Positions 13,832-24,021 of a stretch of DNA of 64,000 nt are shown piece after piece. The translations under genes were made by a program, and so were the position numbers. Position 1 is the stretch's first letter. Each line of letters opens with the position of its first letter. The stretch is from positions 43,229,869-43,293,868 of the forward strand of contig NC_046683.1 of the NCBI RefSeq assembly GCF_009870125.1, written 5' to 3'. Under the pieces are notes generated by a model, which searched no databases, was not told where the DNA came from, and saw only the letters and a list, made by a program, of their open reading frames with translations. Origin of the DNA: Drosophila pseudoobscura. Its lineage: Eukaryota > Arthropoda > Insecta > Diptera > Drosophilidae.

Positions 13832-14131
13832 CTTTAGCTTTTTTGTTCTATTAGCTTTAGAAAGGGCGTGTAAGCGTGTGGTAAGCGTAAGGTGTGAACA
13901 ATCAAGTGAATTCTTGGTGCCAATTAATCAATTAGTTCAAGGAGATGGAATGTGCCTTCAACTGTTAGGAATTGACCCTCTGTATCATGTGATATTAGCT
14001 TCATTAATTAATCTTTAAGCAAAAGGACCCATTGATCATTTCTGGATAGAAGTTATGTATAATTTTTTGTATTTTTTTGCATTCGTTATCGACCAAAGCA
14101 GCGTCTGTCTATGAGCACAGCTAGTCCAATA
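13830..14131 (+). promoter_or_regulatory. Reck 3' UTR with Brd boxes, a K box and a poly(A) signal
   Basis: AGCTTTA occurs at 13830-13836 (overlapping the stop codon) and at 13853-13859. TGTGATA, a K-box core, is at 13988-13994. AATAAA near 14126 probably ends the transcript. These heptamers are known in Bearded and E(spl) family UTRs as microRNA-seed targets (Brd box: miR-4/miR-79 type; K box: miR-2/miR-11 type). Their use in Reck is an inference. Confidence 0.5.
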
Positions 14132-14266
14132 AAAAAATCACTTATGGATGCCCCCAGACACCGCCTACAAAAGAGCGAATCAAATTGAAGCGTTGCTCCT
14201 CTTTTTATTGTACCACTCCACAGTTATAGAAAATGTATGAGAAAGTAAGGATAACTAATAACTCCC

Positions 14267-15205
14267 CTAGGACGTCTCCATGGGCACCACCTCGATACGT
14301 TCAGTGATGTTCATATCTGAGATGGTAGAGTGGAGAACGCGTGTGGCGCCAATATCAAAGCGGTAGTCCAACTGACGTTCACCTTTCTTATTGGCCAGCT
14401 CGTAGTTGCGCAGATATTCCACGCTGTCCTTGCGTATCACGCACAAATCAACGTTCGAGCCCGAGCCCAAATCGTTGAAAATACCGGCAGCGATTGCATC
14501 GCGTACGAGAAGCTTGGCTTCATTCTCGGACATGTCGGGCTTCCAGCGGCTCTCGAATACAGACATGGCTGCTAGACTGCCGGACCCCATGGTGGCATAG
14601 GGCAGCTTGTCGGAGCTGCCATGAGGATGAATGCAATAGATGTGGGGTCCAGTTTTGTCCACGCCGCCCAGAACGAGGGCAGCGCTAATGTGACCCTGGT
14701 AACGGAAAAGCATTTGCTTGAGCATGGTGTTAGCGGCCACTACGCGCACATCGCGCTCGGTGCTGAGGCGGTGTAGCTCCAACTGGGACGAAATGATATC
14801 GGTGGTCCTTTCGGTGTCGGCTGCAGTTCCGGCACCACAACAGCTGAAATGCAGTCGTTTGTTAAAGCACTTGCTTGTAAAACTCAGCACAAGCTATCCA
14901 CTTACTATATATTCTTGGCCAGATAATGGATCTTGGCGCAGTTCTTGTCAGATACAATGGGGCCCTCGGTGGCGCGCGTGTCGGCTCCCAGGACAACACC
15001 ATCTTTGTAAATGATGCCCACAATGGTGGTGCCCGTTTTAGTTGTGGTCGGCGGCTTGAAGCCCCCACTCAGAAGTGTAGCATTGCTGTGCAAGAAGAAG
15101 ACTTGTCATTGCAGAAACGCCGGAGGATTGTTCTTGAACTCACCGCTTGCAATTGTCAAAGTTGAAGCCAGCGTGTGGAAGGTTGCGTGCCAAATCCAAA
15201 TCCAT
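14267..15205 (-). CDS. Prosbeta2: 20S proteasome subunit beta 2 (trypsin-like), intron-containing copy
   Basis: Three exons (15144-15205, 14906-15085, 14267-14843) join in frame to 272 residues. The start [17 protein letters not shown] belongs to the known beta2 N-terminus. A short propeptide ends at TTTKTG before the catalytic threonine of TTIVG. GADTRAT and [10 protein letters not shown] are the usual beta-subunit core motifs, and MGSGSLAAM follows. As an N-terminal nucleophile hydrolase in the beta ring, it cleaves after basic residues inside the 20S core. The introns and canonical sequence argue for the housekeeping gene rather than a testis retro-copy. It diverges from mRpL39 and is tail to tail with Reck (435 bases between stop codons). 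Confidence 0.92.
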
Positions 15206-16106
15206 TGCGTATTTTTATTTTTATATCACCGTTATTGAGAAAAGGTTTCCTATTTTTTCGCTCAGCGGAATGACAAACAAAAATCGTACTCGGCAGTGTG
15301 ACCGCGGACGATGAAATATACCGTCCAGCCCTGAGAAATATACCAAAATATACTGCCTCATTTTAAAAATATACCAAAAATATACTGACGAATTCAAGAC
15401 ATGCAGGCATGATGCGCGTGTAGACCTTTGTATACCCTATTTCGTAAATATTACATGAAGATATGACTATAAAACGTAATTAATTAGGACCTTTTCTCAA
15501 ATTTATATGTTTTAGACATATTCATGAATATGATTGGTACCTATCGATAAATCGATATATATTTTTGACACCCTATTGCGATATTGAATCGGTAATGGCC
15601 CGGTTGACAACACTTAAATCCTTGTCGTTCACATTCAAAAAATTTATATTTGGCGCGCACCTCTCTTATCCAGTCGATGTCTTCAAATACCAGCAACATT
15701 GCGACTGTTTTTTTTTGTTTAACCATTTTATTTAAGCCTTGTTTTCGCTAAAATACAATAAAAGCAAGGACTAGCCAATCTTAAAGAAAAATTATTCATC
15801 AACGGCCTAAAATTATGTGGGCAAAGTAAAACCCTTATAGTTAGTCAGAATTATTCAACGGAATATAAAAATTTAACTAAAACCTTTTTTCAGACAAGAT
15901 CCAATAAAAGCAAGTGGTTAAAGTTAGTTATATTTTGCTCGGAACATCAAAAAAGCGGAATATGTATAATAGAGCTTGAACTCGTCAGTATATTTATGGT
16001 ATATTTTTAAAATTAAACGGTATATTTTATTATTTTGTTAAGGGTCGGACGGTATATTTTAACAATAAATCCGCGGTCTCACTGGTGTGCACCCTATTAC
16101 GATAAA
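15206..16106. promoter_or_regulatory. Divergent Prosbeta2/mRpL39 promoter region
   Basis: On the Prosbeta2 side, CGGTCACACTG (Motif 1, M1BP-type, minus strand) lies at 15294-15304, with motif 6-type copies (AAATATACC) at about 15314-15390. A DRE TATCGATA is at 15542-15549. On the mRpL39 side, GGTATATTT-type copies lie at about 15985-16060, then a Motif 1-like GGTCTCACTGG near 16076. No TATA box is seen. This is a standard TATA-less housekeeping layout. A 61-codon minus-strand frame at 15541-15726 overlaps these motifs and is not called. Confidence 0.7.
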
Positions 16107-17468
16107 ATGACGATGTCGGCCACAAAATTACATAAAATAAGCTGGTGTGCCCTAAGGCAGCTCCAACAGTATAGAACAAAAGGTAAGAAAGGTGAAATAT
16201 TGGCACTTTTATTGATTAAAAGGAATACCAGTGTATGCCAGATGTGTCGGGCGCTCACGTTGAACTAGGCGGTATTAGCCTCAGTGGTGACATGCTACAC
16301 CTTGCGGAAAAAGCCAGAGTTATTTAATTTAGACGTGAAGTTTTGGTGAATAAAATACAAATTTATTTGCAGCCAACTTCTCCGCTGGTTCAGCATCGAT
16401 TGCCTCCCGGAATGAACTGTTTACACAGGAGCAGCGCCGGCAACGGGAAGCCATTGGGCGAATTGACAAGATTGAGGTTCGATATTTGGGTCTGCCCGAG
16501 GATGTGACTCTGGTGATGAACAATCACATTTCCACGCCATTCAACTGTGCCCAGCACTTGAGTGAGGGACATTGCAGACGCTCGGCTCTGGCCCTGATCG
16601 ATGGCAGTGTTCCGTGGGATATGCACAGGCCGCTGCAGGAGTCTTGCACCTTGCAGCTGCTTAACTTCAATATCTCCGAACCGCATGTGGTCAACAAGTA
16701 AGCATATGACGCAATTGAGTTAAATGATGCTCATCCCGATTTCTTTGTTGCAGAGCTTTCTGGCGTACATGCAGCTTCATGTTGGGCGCTGCTTTGACAC
16801 GTGTATTTAAGGCGGAAGCGAAACTCCAATTGCACAGCTTCCCGGGACCAAACAGTAAATGCAATGTCTATATTCTGACGATCTTTCATCTAACGAATCT
16901 CTATCACAGTCAAGTCGGGTAGCTTTGTCCACGATATTGTGCTAGAGACCCAAAACTGGCAGCCAACGAAGTCGGAAATGCGTGCCATCTCGGCCGAAAT
17001 GATCAAACTGGCGGCCCAGGATTTGCGCATCGAGCGCTTGGACGTTCAACAAGAGCTCGCCCAGGAGATGTTCAAGGATTCGAAATACAAAAGCGAACAA
17101 TTGCCCAGTATTGCGCAACAGAGTAATGGCCGTGTGACTCTGTACCGCCTGGGGGACCACATTGACATCTCACGTGGGCCCATGGTGGCCTCCACTCACT
17201 TCCTGGGCAAGTGCACCGTCGGGGCAGCCCACAAGGTGGCCGATGAAGGGCCAGCTGGAGCCTTCTATCGCATCCAAGGCGTGGCCCTGCCTTGTGGCTT
17301 TAAGTTGAATCACGTTGCGTATGGCTTTCTGGAGGAGCGATCACAGAAGCTGGTGAGATTTCAATAACTAGAATCGTCGGTCCCCTTGCTCACATTAGAT
17401 CTTTGCAGAACCCCGCTCGCTTGCCCCATGAACCCTTTGAGGAGCACCAACAAATGCAGTTATCTTAA
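16107..17468 (+). CDS. mRpL39: Mitochondrial large ribosomal subunit protein L39
   Basis: Five exons (16107-16182, 16373-16697, 16754-16854, 16910-17352, 17409-17468) join to 334 residues. The first ATG gives a basic, Trp/Gln/Leu-rich N-terminus fitting a mitochondrial targeting peptide. A second ATG two codons later is an equally possible start. A TGS-like region (VRYLGLPEDVTLVMNNHIS, then ALALIDGSVPWDMHRPL) leads into a threonyl-tRNA-synthetase-like middle (SGSFVHDIVL, ISRGPMVASTHFLGKC). This domain order is characteristic of mL39, a non-catalytic synthetase relative in the mitoribosome. All introns are short (55-190 bases) with consensus ends. Zip71B is convergent, with 363 bases between stops. 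Confidence 0.88.
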
Positions 17469-17831
17469 ACAGTTCTTTCACAGATAAAGCTATTCAATAA
17501 GTTTTAACAGGTAAATCATTAAAGAGCGCCTTATTCGTTATAAAAACGGAACAACAACAACAGAACCTTTATCATCACTGTGGATATCGTTTTCCATTTA
17601 CTTTCCGTCTTAAAACTACCCTAAAATATCCTTAAGCTATTTGCTCTGACGACAGTCATTTACATTTGGTAATTGGCTTAAAAAGCTACATAAAAGGTAT
17701 GCTTGGGGAAGAGGATCACTCCCACTCAAGAGGAGATTTCAAAGATGCTTAAAGTATCTACTATCTACAAAATTAACAGATGCATTTCCTCAGTGGCCAG
17801 CTTGAGATTGTGAACTAGTCTTCTGGAATGT
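17469..17831. other. Convergent gap between mRpL39 and Zip71B
   Basis: This holds the two 3' UTRs. No reading frame or repeat of note is seen. AATAAG near 17496 may serve as the mRpL39 poly(A) signal. Confidence 0.6.
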
Positions 17832-20800
17832 CTAGAAGCTCTTGAACAGTCCCTCCAGGTCGTGTTCGTTCAGGGCAATGATCAACATGATCAGTCCGCC
17901 CAGGAATATGCCGAGTATCTGGATCATAATACCCTTTGGATCCTTCGCCATCTCTGGATTGTGGGCCACACTCATTGTGGGCACCAGATCGGCAAAGGCA
18001 ATGTACAGGAAGGATCCGGCGGTGGCTGCATAGATCCACTGCGTCATCCCATCTCCAATGCCGGCAATGAACAGACCGACAGCCATGCCAACAAAGCTCA
18101 GAACCGAGCTAACCAGGTTCATGTAAATGGCTCGCCTCATGGAGACGCCCGTCTGCAGAAGGAGGGCAAAGTCGCCCAACTCGTGCGGCAGCTCGTGGCA
18201 TAGGACGGCGAATGCTGTGGCCAGACCAGTTACAGGATCACTGGCAAAGGCGGCTCCAATGGCCATGCCATCGGTGAGATTGTGCAGCCCGTCGCCAATG
18301 ATGACCATGAACGCCACAGGGGTGAGTGGTCGCTCTGGTGACTTTGCGTCCAGCTTCGTTTCCTGCAGCATCACATTAAGCTCACGTGGTGTCTCTGGGG
18401 CCGCCTTCTCCAACTGCTGGCCATGCGAGTGGCCATGACTGTGCCCATGTCCATGGCTGTGCCCGTGGCTCTGCTTGTCACCCTTCAGCAGTGGAAGTAC
18501 GTTCTCCAGAATGTACATGAACAGAGCGGCAAGGAAGGAACAGCCACACAGCAGGGCAGGCTCACTGCTGTGGTTGTGTACCCCATCGATGGATGCAGCA
18601 TCTGCGCCTAGGGCCTGCTCGTGCTTCTCCTCTTTGAAGAGAGCATGAGGCAGCAAGTGCATCAGCGCATCTCCGGCCAGTGTGCCCACGGCTATGGAGA
18701 CCAGAAACTTGAGAACCTCCTGATAAGCTGCTGATTTCATCAAAGGCACTAGGAGGATGCCAAGCAGACCGCATGCAGAGAGCACAAACATACAAATGCT
18801 GGCATATATCCAAGCTGAAAGTGGGGAAATGGTTAGCCCATCCACTTGAGGGACAGCCATGTGACAGGCGAGAGTTCACCTACCATCCCAAATCCTCTGG
18901 TTCTTATCCTGCATAATGTGCAGTCGTGGAGCTGGCTGCGCACACACTCCGCCGTCGATTTGGGCCAACAGAGCTGGACATAGCTTCATGAATGCTCTCG
19001 GGGTGATCCGTACCGAGTTGATGAAGTTGTTGTACTCCTCATCAGAGTTGTGTTTGGTCTCCGTCGGAACGGTGGAGTCCTTCTTGATCAGCTTGCGGTA
19101 AATACTGTTATTGTGCAGGTCATTGTGGTCCACAATGAGGGATAGCAAAAGCTTCGGTGACAAACAGGCGGCAGCAGGCCAAGGTCTGCCCTCCACTGGA
19201 CATTAAAGAGAGAGTGGAATATTGTTTTGTTAAATTTGTATATCACTAATAAGTATTTACACTAGCCGGTAAACCGTAGCTATAAGCAAACGCTAGAATT
19301 GGTATCAGACCCGACTGCCGCATTCTCCCTCTCTCTCTCTCTCTCTCTCTGTCTGTTGGTATCGCTGTCCCAGAAGGGACGAATGAACAGCTTAGACCGC
19401 GATCTCTCTCAATTATTCTATAACTTTTCCTGAGAGATGATCGATTTTATTCGAATTTAAAATATTTCATGTTTCCATTTATTCCCTATATCTGTCCCTC
19501 TCTCATCTTTGTCACAAAAACACCAGCTGTGTTGCTATCTCGCTTCCCTCTGCCAGAGGGCGCACACTGCACGAGTAAGAGTGAGAGAAAGCGAGTAGGC
19601 GCGTGGTTGGGGGTTCGTAGCCACAGCAAATAGATTTGTTTATTCGGGCTTTAATATTGTTTCGGATTGAAAATGATCCATATATCTGAGATCTAGACGG
19701 ACAGACAGAAAGGGCTATTTATATTTATATTATACATATACTTTTTATGGGGTATGAAACGCATCCACATCGACCACAAAACAATTATGTATGTATGTAT
19801 ATCCCCAAACTCTTCGAGTGGGTACCGGCTATAAAAATAAGCTGTCGAAAGTGCACTCAGACGTGGCTCTGCCGGCTCCTTTTGTTTAGTCAATCACACA
19901 GTCAATTGACACCCGATTCGCATGTGGGAACATTTCACTACATGAATTGTCCCGACTGTTTAGTGCTAACTGTTTATGGGGAGAACCGTTTTAATGATTG
20001 TGTACATTTCAATTAACGGTGAATCTCCGTTCCAGTAACGAAAACATCAACAGCCGTAAAGCAACGGCTTGGGCTAGTTCCTCTTTGTTGATGCGCATGA
20101 TTGTGTTTTTGCGACAATTTGTTTTCGACTTCCGCATCCATAAAGGGGTCGTTTATCGTGCTATCATCGCCCTGGTGACAAGGATTTTTTGTGTACCTGT
20201 TGATTCGCGACTCGCGATTGCATTTCACTGCCCAAAAGGGGAGAGAGAGATAGACGTGCGTTTTCAGATAATTTATGCGGCAAGGTCGCACTTACAGACG
20301 GAACTTCCTCTCATCCAAATGAGATGGATAGCAGCATAATTGAATTTATTACGAGTACATAGATGCCGCTGCCCCTGGCCCTGCCTCTGGCCCTGCCCCG
20401 CCCCGCCCTGACTTGCATTTGGAAACTGGCCAATTGATATATGGATATGTACGGGTAGAGTCGGGCCTCGTTCATTCTATTTATATTGCGGCTTAAGAAT
20501 TTCTCTACGACTTAATTAGAACTGTCTCTCAGGTAATACCACTGCTCATTATTGTCGTTTAAGTGTACATACTCGTGTGTGCATGTATGTACTATGTCTG
20601 ATCATTGTGTGCTCTTGGGTATTCTAGAATTATTGTCAGAACTTCCATCCTACTGTTTATTGTTTATGGCTCTTCTGTCTTTACTTGATCTGCCCGTACG
20701 AGTATCTATGGAGTGCAAACACGAGTACTCGGGCTAAAAACCCATGCGGGTTGTGTGATAATCCAGATCCATAAAGATAAAGACTGGACTCACCGCTGCT

Positions 20801-23153
20801 CTCCCGCGGATGCCGATGCTTGGGGTCGTGTATTTCCAGGAACTCTGGGACCGCAGGCCCCGACTCTGAGTGCTTTGAGGTCTTGCTGATATCTGGTGAT
20901 ATCTGCACATCCAGAACATCCTCGTCGGTGCTGGCATTAGTGCTGATCTGCTTGTCAAAGTAGGTCCCGTTTGTGCTGGCCTTCGTCTCATTCGAGTAGC
21001 CCTGGGGTCGGTGCTCGGCGATGGTGTGCGAGGGGTCGAACTCGATCTGGCCCAGATTCAAGCTGTACATTAAATGCTCGAGACCCTGTAGGGATAATAT
21101 TTAACAAGAATTTATTAATGAATTCAATTTAAGCAAGGCCAAACAGCAGATGTCAGCTGTTTATCCATCTTAGTCAATTCATGATCCACACAATGATGCC
21201 ACAGTTTCCCTTTACAGATATTTGCATACTCGTATGTAGATCGAAACCTAGTCTACTTTCCCAAGATCGCAATTAAGTGAATCATCTTTCATTTCTCACG
21301 AAACTCCCAAAGTGCACTCACTATACGGAGGAGGGGGATACTTTTGCCATGAGTTTTGGTTCGAATTTACGAGTATTATCGCAGATAATTACTTGATTTA
21401 GTTGTCACCGTGCCAAGCAATTATATTTACATCGGAATTAATTAGAGGTCTATTGTTACTTTTGTTGGTTTTGCTGCCGCATTTTTGCTGTCGCGAAAGT
21501 GGGCCTGGGCTGTGAGGGGAATATATATTCATAGTATCTAATTGCCTTGACAGCTGTCTGTCGCCGGGAATGGGGCGTCTGCCCTGTAGCCTGTCTGTCG
21601 GTTCTATCAGGCACTTAATAAGCAGTTAGCTACGAAGAGAGACAGAGAGAGAGAGAGAGATTCCTTTTCGAAGATGAGGATCGTATCGTATCGTATAAAA
21701 AAATAGCCAAACACGCGCTGGTACAATAAAAGCGCCTAAAAAACCAAACAAATGAACCTGTCTGTTGTTTATTATGGAACACATGAAGTTACGAGGCTCC
21801 CCTACCCGTACCCGTACCCGTGCCTGTACCCCTGCCCGTACCCGTACCCTTACCCGTACCCGTACTCGTGCCTCTCAAACAATCCATCGTCTAGCTTATT
21901 TTTACTTTCATTCAGCAAAATTGTTTGTGTGCCAAGTACTTGGCATAATATGCAATTGAAATTGGGATTTTGGAATGATAATAGAATACCCGCTCCTCTA
22001 CACCTCTCTCCTCTCAAATGGGCAGTGGGCGGAGTGCGGGGGGTCCCCGTCTCTGTTAGTATGCCGAGTGCGTAGAAGCATTTTAGTAACCTGACATTTA
22101 AATGGACAAAACGTATTGCGTAGCGCTACGCATGAGTAATGCCAATTGCCGGGGACCTGTTGCCTCTATAACTATGGAGTCCATAAGCATAACGCCAACG
22201 CATTGCGAAATTTCCATAGGATCGGGCTAGGGACAGGGACTTGGCTTAGGTCTTCGGACGGGTTTCGTCAGCTGTTTGGCTATCATCGCTCATTAGGAGA
22301 CTAGCTCTTATCGGAATAATCTTTTAATCTTGTTTTGGATAGAGTGTGGGCGTACGAGGAAGAGCAGGGGTACATACGTGCGACGTCCATGCTGGATGCT
22401 CAAGTCTCGGCGGGAGTGTATATCACAATGTGTGTTTGTGTCTGGATTTTGATTAAATTTATGATAATGCCCGCAATAAAGTCTCTACGTTTCTGTCATG
22501 AGTTCCATAAGAGAGAGGCAGGCGACTCGTAATTGTGATAGTGTTGTGCGTCCATAAAGATTGCAGGTCTCATGCAGAGAAGCGATTATAACTGTTGAGA
22601 GTGTTTTGTTTGTTGATTTGTTTGGCAAGAACAGAATCGTCCAGCGTCTGTCTTCGGACAGAGCCACGGCACAGCAACACACATAAATGTTTCTCACTTT
22701 CACAACCCGCAAATATTTGACTTACTCTAATTTATTATTTCCCCTCCCCTCCCCACCCCATCCCTCACCTGCCCTTCCTTGCCCAGTGTCACCGTGTGCC
22801 CGTTTTTTGGTTTAGCTGCTCATTGGTGCATGATGACCGACCGGTCCACAAAAACTTACTAATTTTTTGCCATAACATCAGCCAAAGCCAAGAGCCAAAA
22901 GCGGCAGAGTCCGTGTCCAGCTCTGTTTACCTGGGCTCATATTTCCCCCCGCCCTCTTGGTCTGTGGTTTTACGTTTACAAGGCTAGTTCGATGGATTGG
23001 TGTTGTTGTTACCTCAAAGTTGATTGTCCCGCCATCGCCGTACTTTTGGAATATCTGCTCCAGGTAGCGGTTGTACTCCAGCGAGGTGTGCGCCGTTCCC
23101 AGGAGTGCCCCGAGGCACAGGAGGCGAACGATTAGCAGGGGCTTTGGGGCCAT
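17832..23153 (-). CDS. Zip71B: ZIP (SLC39, LIV-1 subfamily) zinc transporter
   Basis: Four exons (23013-23153, 20794-21085, 18884-19195, 17832-18814) join in frame to 575 residues. The start has a signal peptide (LLIVRLLCLGALLGTA). The extracellular N-domain contains KYGDGGTINFE joined to GLEHLMYSLNLG, and a CPALL motif (18884-19195 exon) typical of the LIV-1 group. The membrane region has a histidine-rich HSHGHGHSHGHSHG loop between transmembrane segments 3 and 4, then the metal-binding helices DGLHNLTDG and HELPHELGDF. The latter is the LIV-1 signature HExPHExGD. It should move zinc into the cytosol. Identification as Zip71B (SLC39A5-like) rather than foi rests on the gene neighbourhood. 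A methionine at 18860, which would open a shorter frame, is intronic. Confidence 0.85.
19327..19351. repeat. (CT)n microsatellite
   Basis: About 11 CT units run uninterrupted. Read on the minus strand it is a GAGA-type tract that could bind GAGA factor or CLAMP. That is only a possibility. Confidence 0.85.
19500..19800 (+). repeat. Dispersed repeat, diverged copy
   Basis: CTCGCTTCCCTCTGCCAGAG and CGCACACTGCACGAG (about 19540-19576) recur in reverse complement at about 61477-61513. CTTTTTATGGGGTATGAAACG with CACATCGACCACAAA matches the ACTTTATGGGGTCGGAAACG end seen in the better copy at 53.5-54.4 kb. The edges are blurred. Confidence 0.55.
21086..23012 (-). other. Zip71B intron 1
   Basis: No coding frame is supported. 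The intron holds a GA-rich tract (about 21639-21660), the CCCGTA minisatellite listed separately, and polypyrimidine simple sequence near 22740-22790. Confidence 0.7.
21800..21866. repeat. CCCGTA hexamer minisatellite
   Basis: About ten imperfect copies of CCCGTA (with CCTGTA, CCCTTA and CTCGTG variants) lie in tandem. The open frames across it (MNLSV..., MFIME...) are by-products of the repeat. Confidence 0.8.
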
Positions 23154-23292
23154 ATCAATAACTGAACACTTGTGTGGTAAACTTTATTGAACGTTGAGCT
23201 GAACCCTACTGGGGGCCGATCGACATTTCACGGGACTCACGCGTGCGTTCCGTTTCGACGACTGTCTATCCCGCTCAACGGTCTTTTTGAAA

Positions 23293-23322
23293 TGACGGTA
23301 TCGCCTACGCAACGCTTTTATA
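23293..23322 (-). promoter_or_regulatory. Zip71B TATA promoter
   Basis: On the minus strand TATAAAAG runs 23322-23315. TCATTT with its A at 23293 sits about 29 bases downstream as initiator. This leaves a 5' UTR of about 140 bases to the ATG at 23153. Confidence 0.65.
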
Positions 23323-23329
23323 CGACGGA

Positions 23330-24021
23330 AAGGAACGTGCTTCTCGCTCGCTTCATCTCCATCTCTCTCTCTTACTCTTTATCTCTCTCCCCATGGCTCT
23401 GCGCACGCGCCAGCCACTTAGCTGTGTTTTGGCGAAGCTTTTCGGAAAGCTTTCTTCTGACTCGAGCAGCAGACCCGTTACTGCCTGCGCGGCGCGTTCT
23501 TTCACAAATTTCCCTGGCGTTTGTGTTTATTTTGTATTTAATTCTTATGCAGAAGAAATTCGGTTTTTACATTTTGCAAAAGTTACTTCGGTTATAATTA
23601 ATAGTTACTAAATTATCGCTTAAATACAAACATACATACATACGTGCGCAAATGTACGAGTACTATGCTATGTAAAAATTGGTATAATATTGGTATTGTG
23701 TGTGTAGTGTCTTTTTTCGCTGCTGATTCCGAGGAACTGTTTTTTCTTTTTTTTTAGTTGTTGTTGGGGGAGAATAGACAGATAATATTTAAAGAAAATT
23801 AATCAATAAGTAATAATAATAATTCGCGCAAAGTTCTGCTGCCAGAATGCCTTTGAGTTATTTACAATAACACTTTTGTAATGTTGTGCGTATAATTCAT
23901 AAAAAATTCCAAATTTCTAACCTAACTTAGCGATAGCTTGAGACTTGGGCCCGCGATCGATTCGATGCATTCGCGGAAGGCACCTTTCTTCATCTTTCTC
24001 TCCCTCTCTGATCCAGCTTCT
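23330..24021. other. Gap between Zip71B promoter and the end of mnd
   Basis: A CT-rich stretch (about 23355-23395) and AT-rich sequence form the mnd 3' flank. No reading frame resembles a known protein. Antisense frames at 23938-24519 lie over mnd coding sequence and are shadows. Confidence 0.55.

Larger units (their letters stand above)
19196..20793 (-). other. Zip71B intron 2
   Basis: No gene is seen. The intron contains a CT-repeat run at 19328-19350, an old copy of the window's dispersed repeat (about 19500-19800), and CCTCTGGCCCTGCC simple sequence near 20380. Confidence 0.7.

Noticed and set aside
18815-18860. Start of Zip71B at the methionine at 18860
   Set aside because: Those codons lie between a good donor (18883) and acceptor (18815). 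The upstream exons join in frame and supply the signal peptide and CPALL motif.
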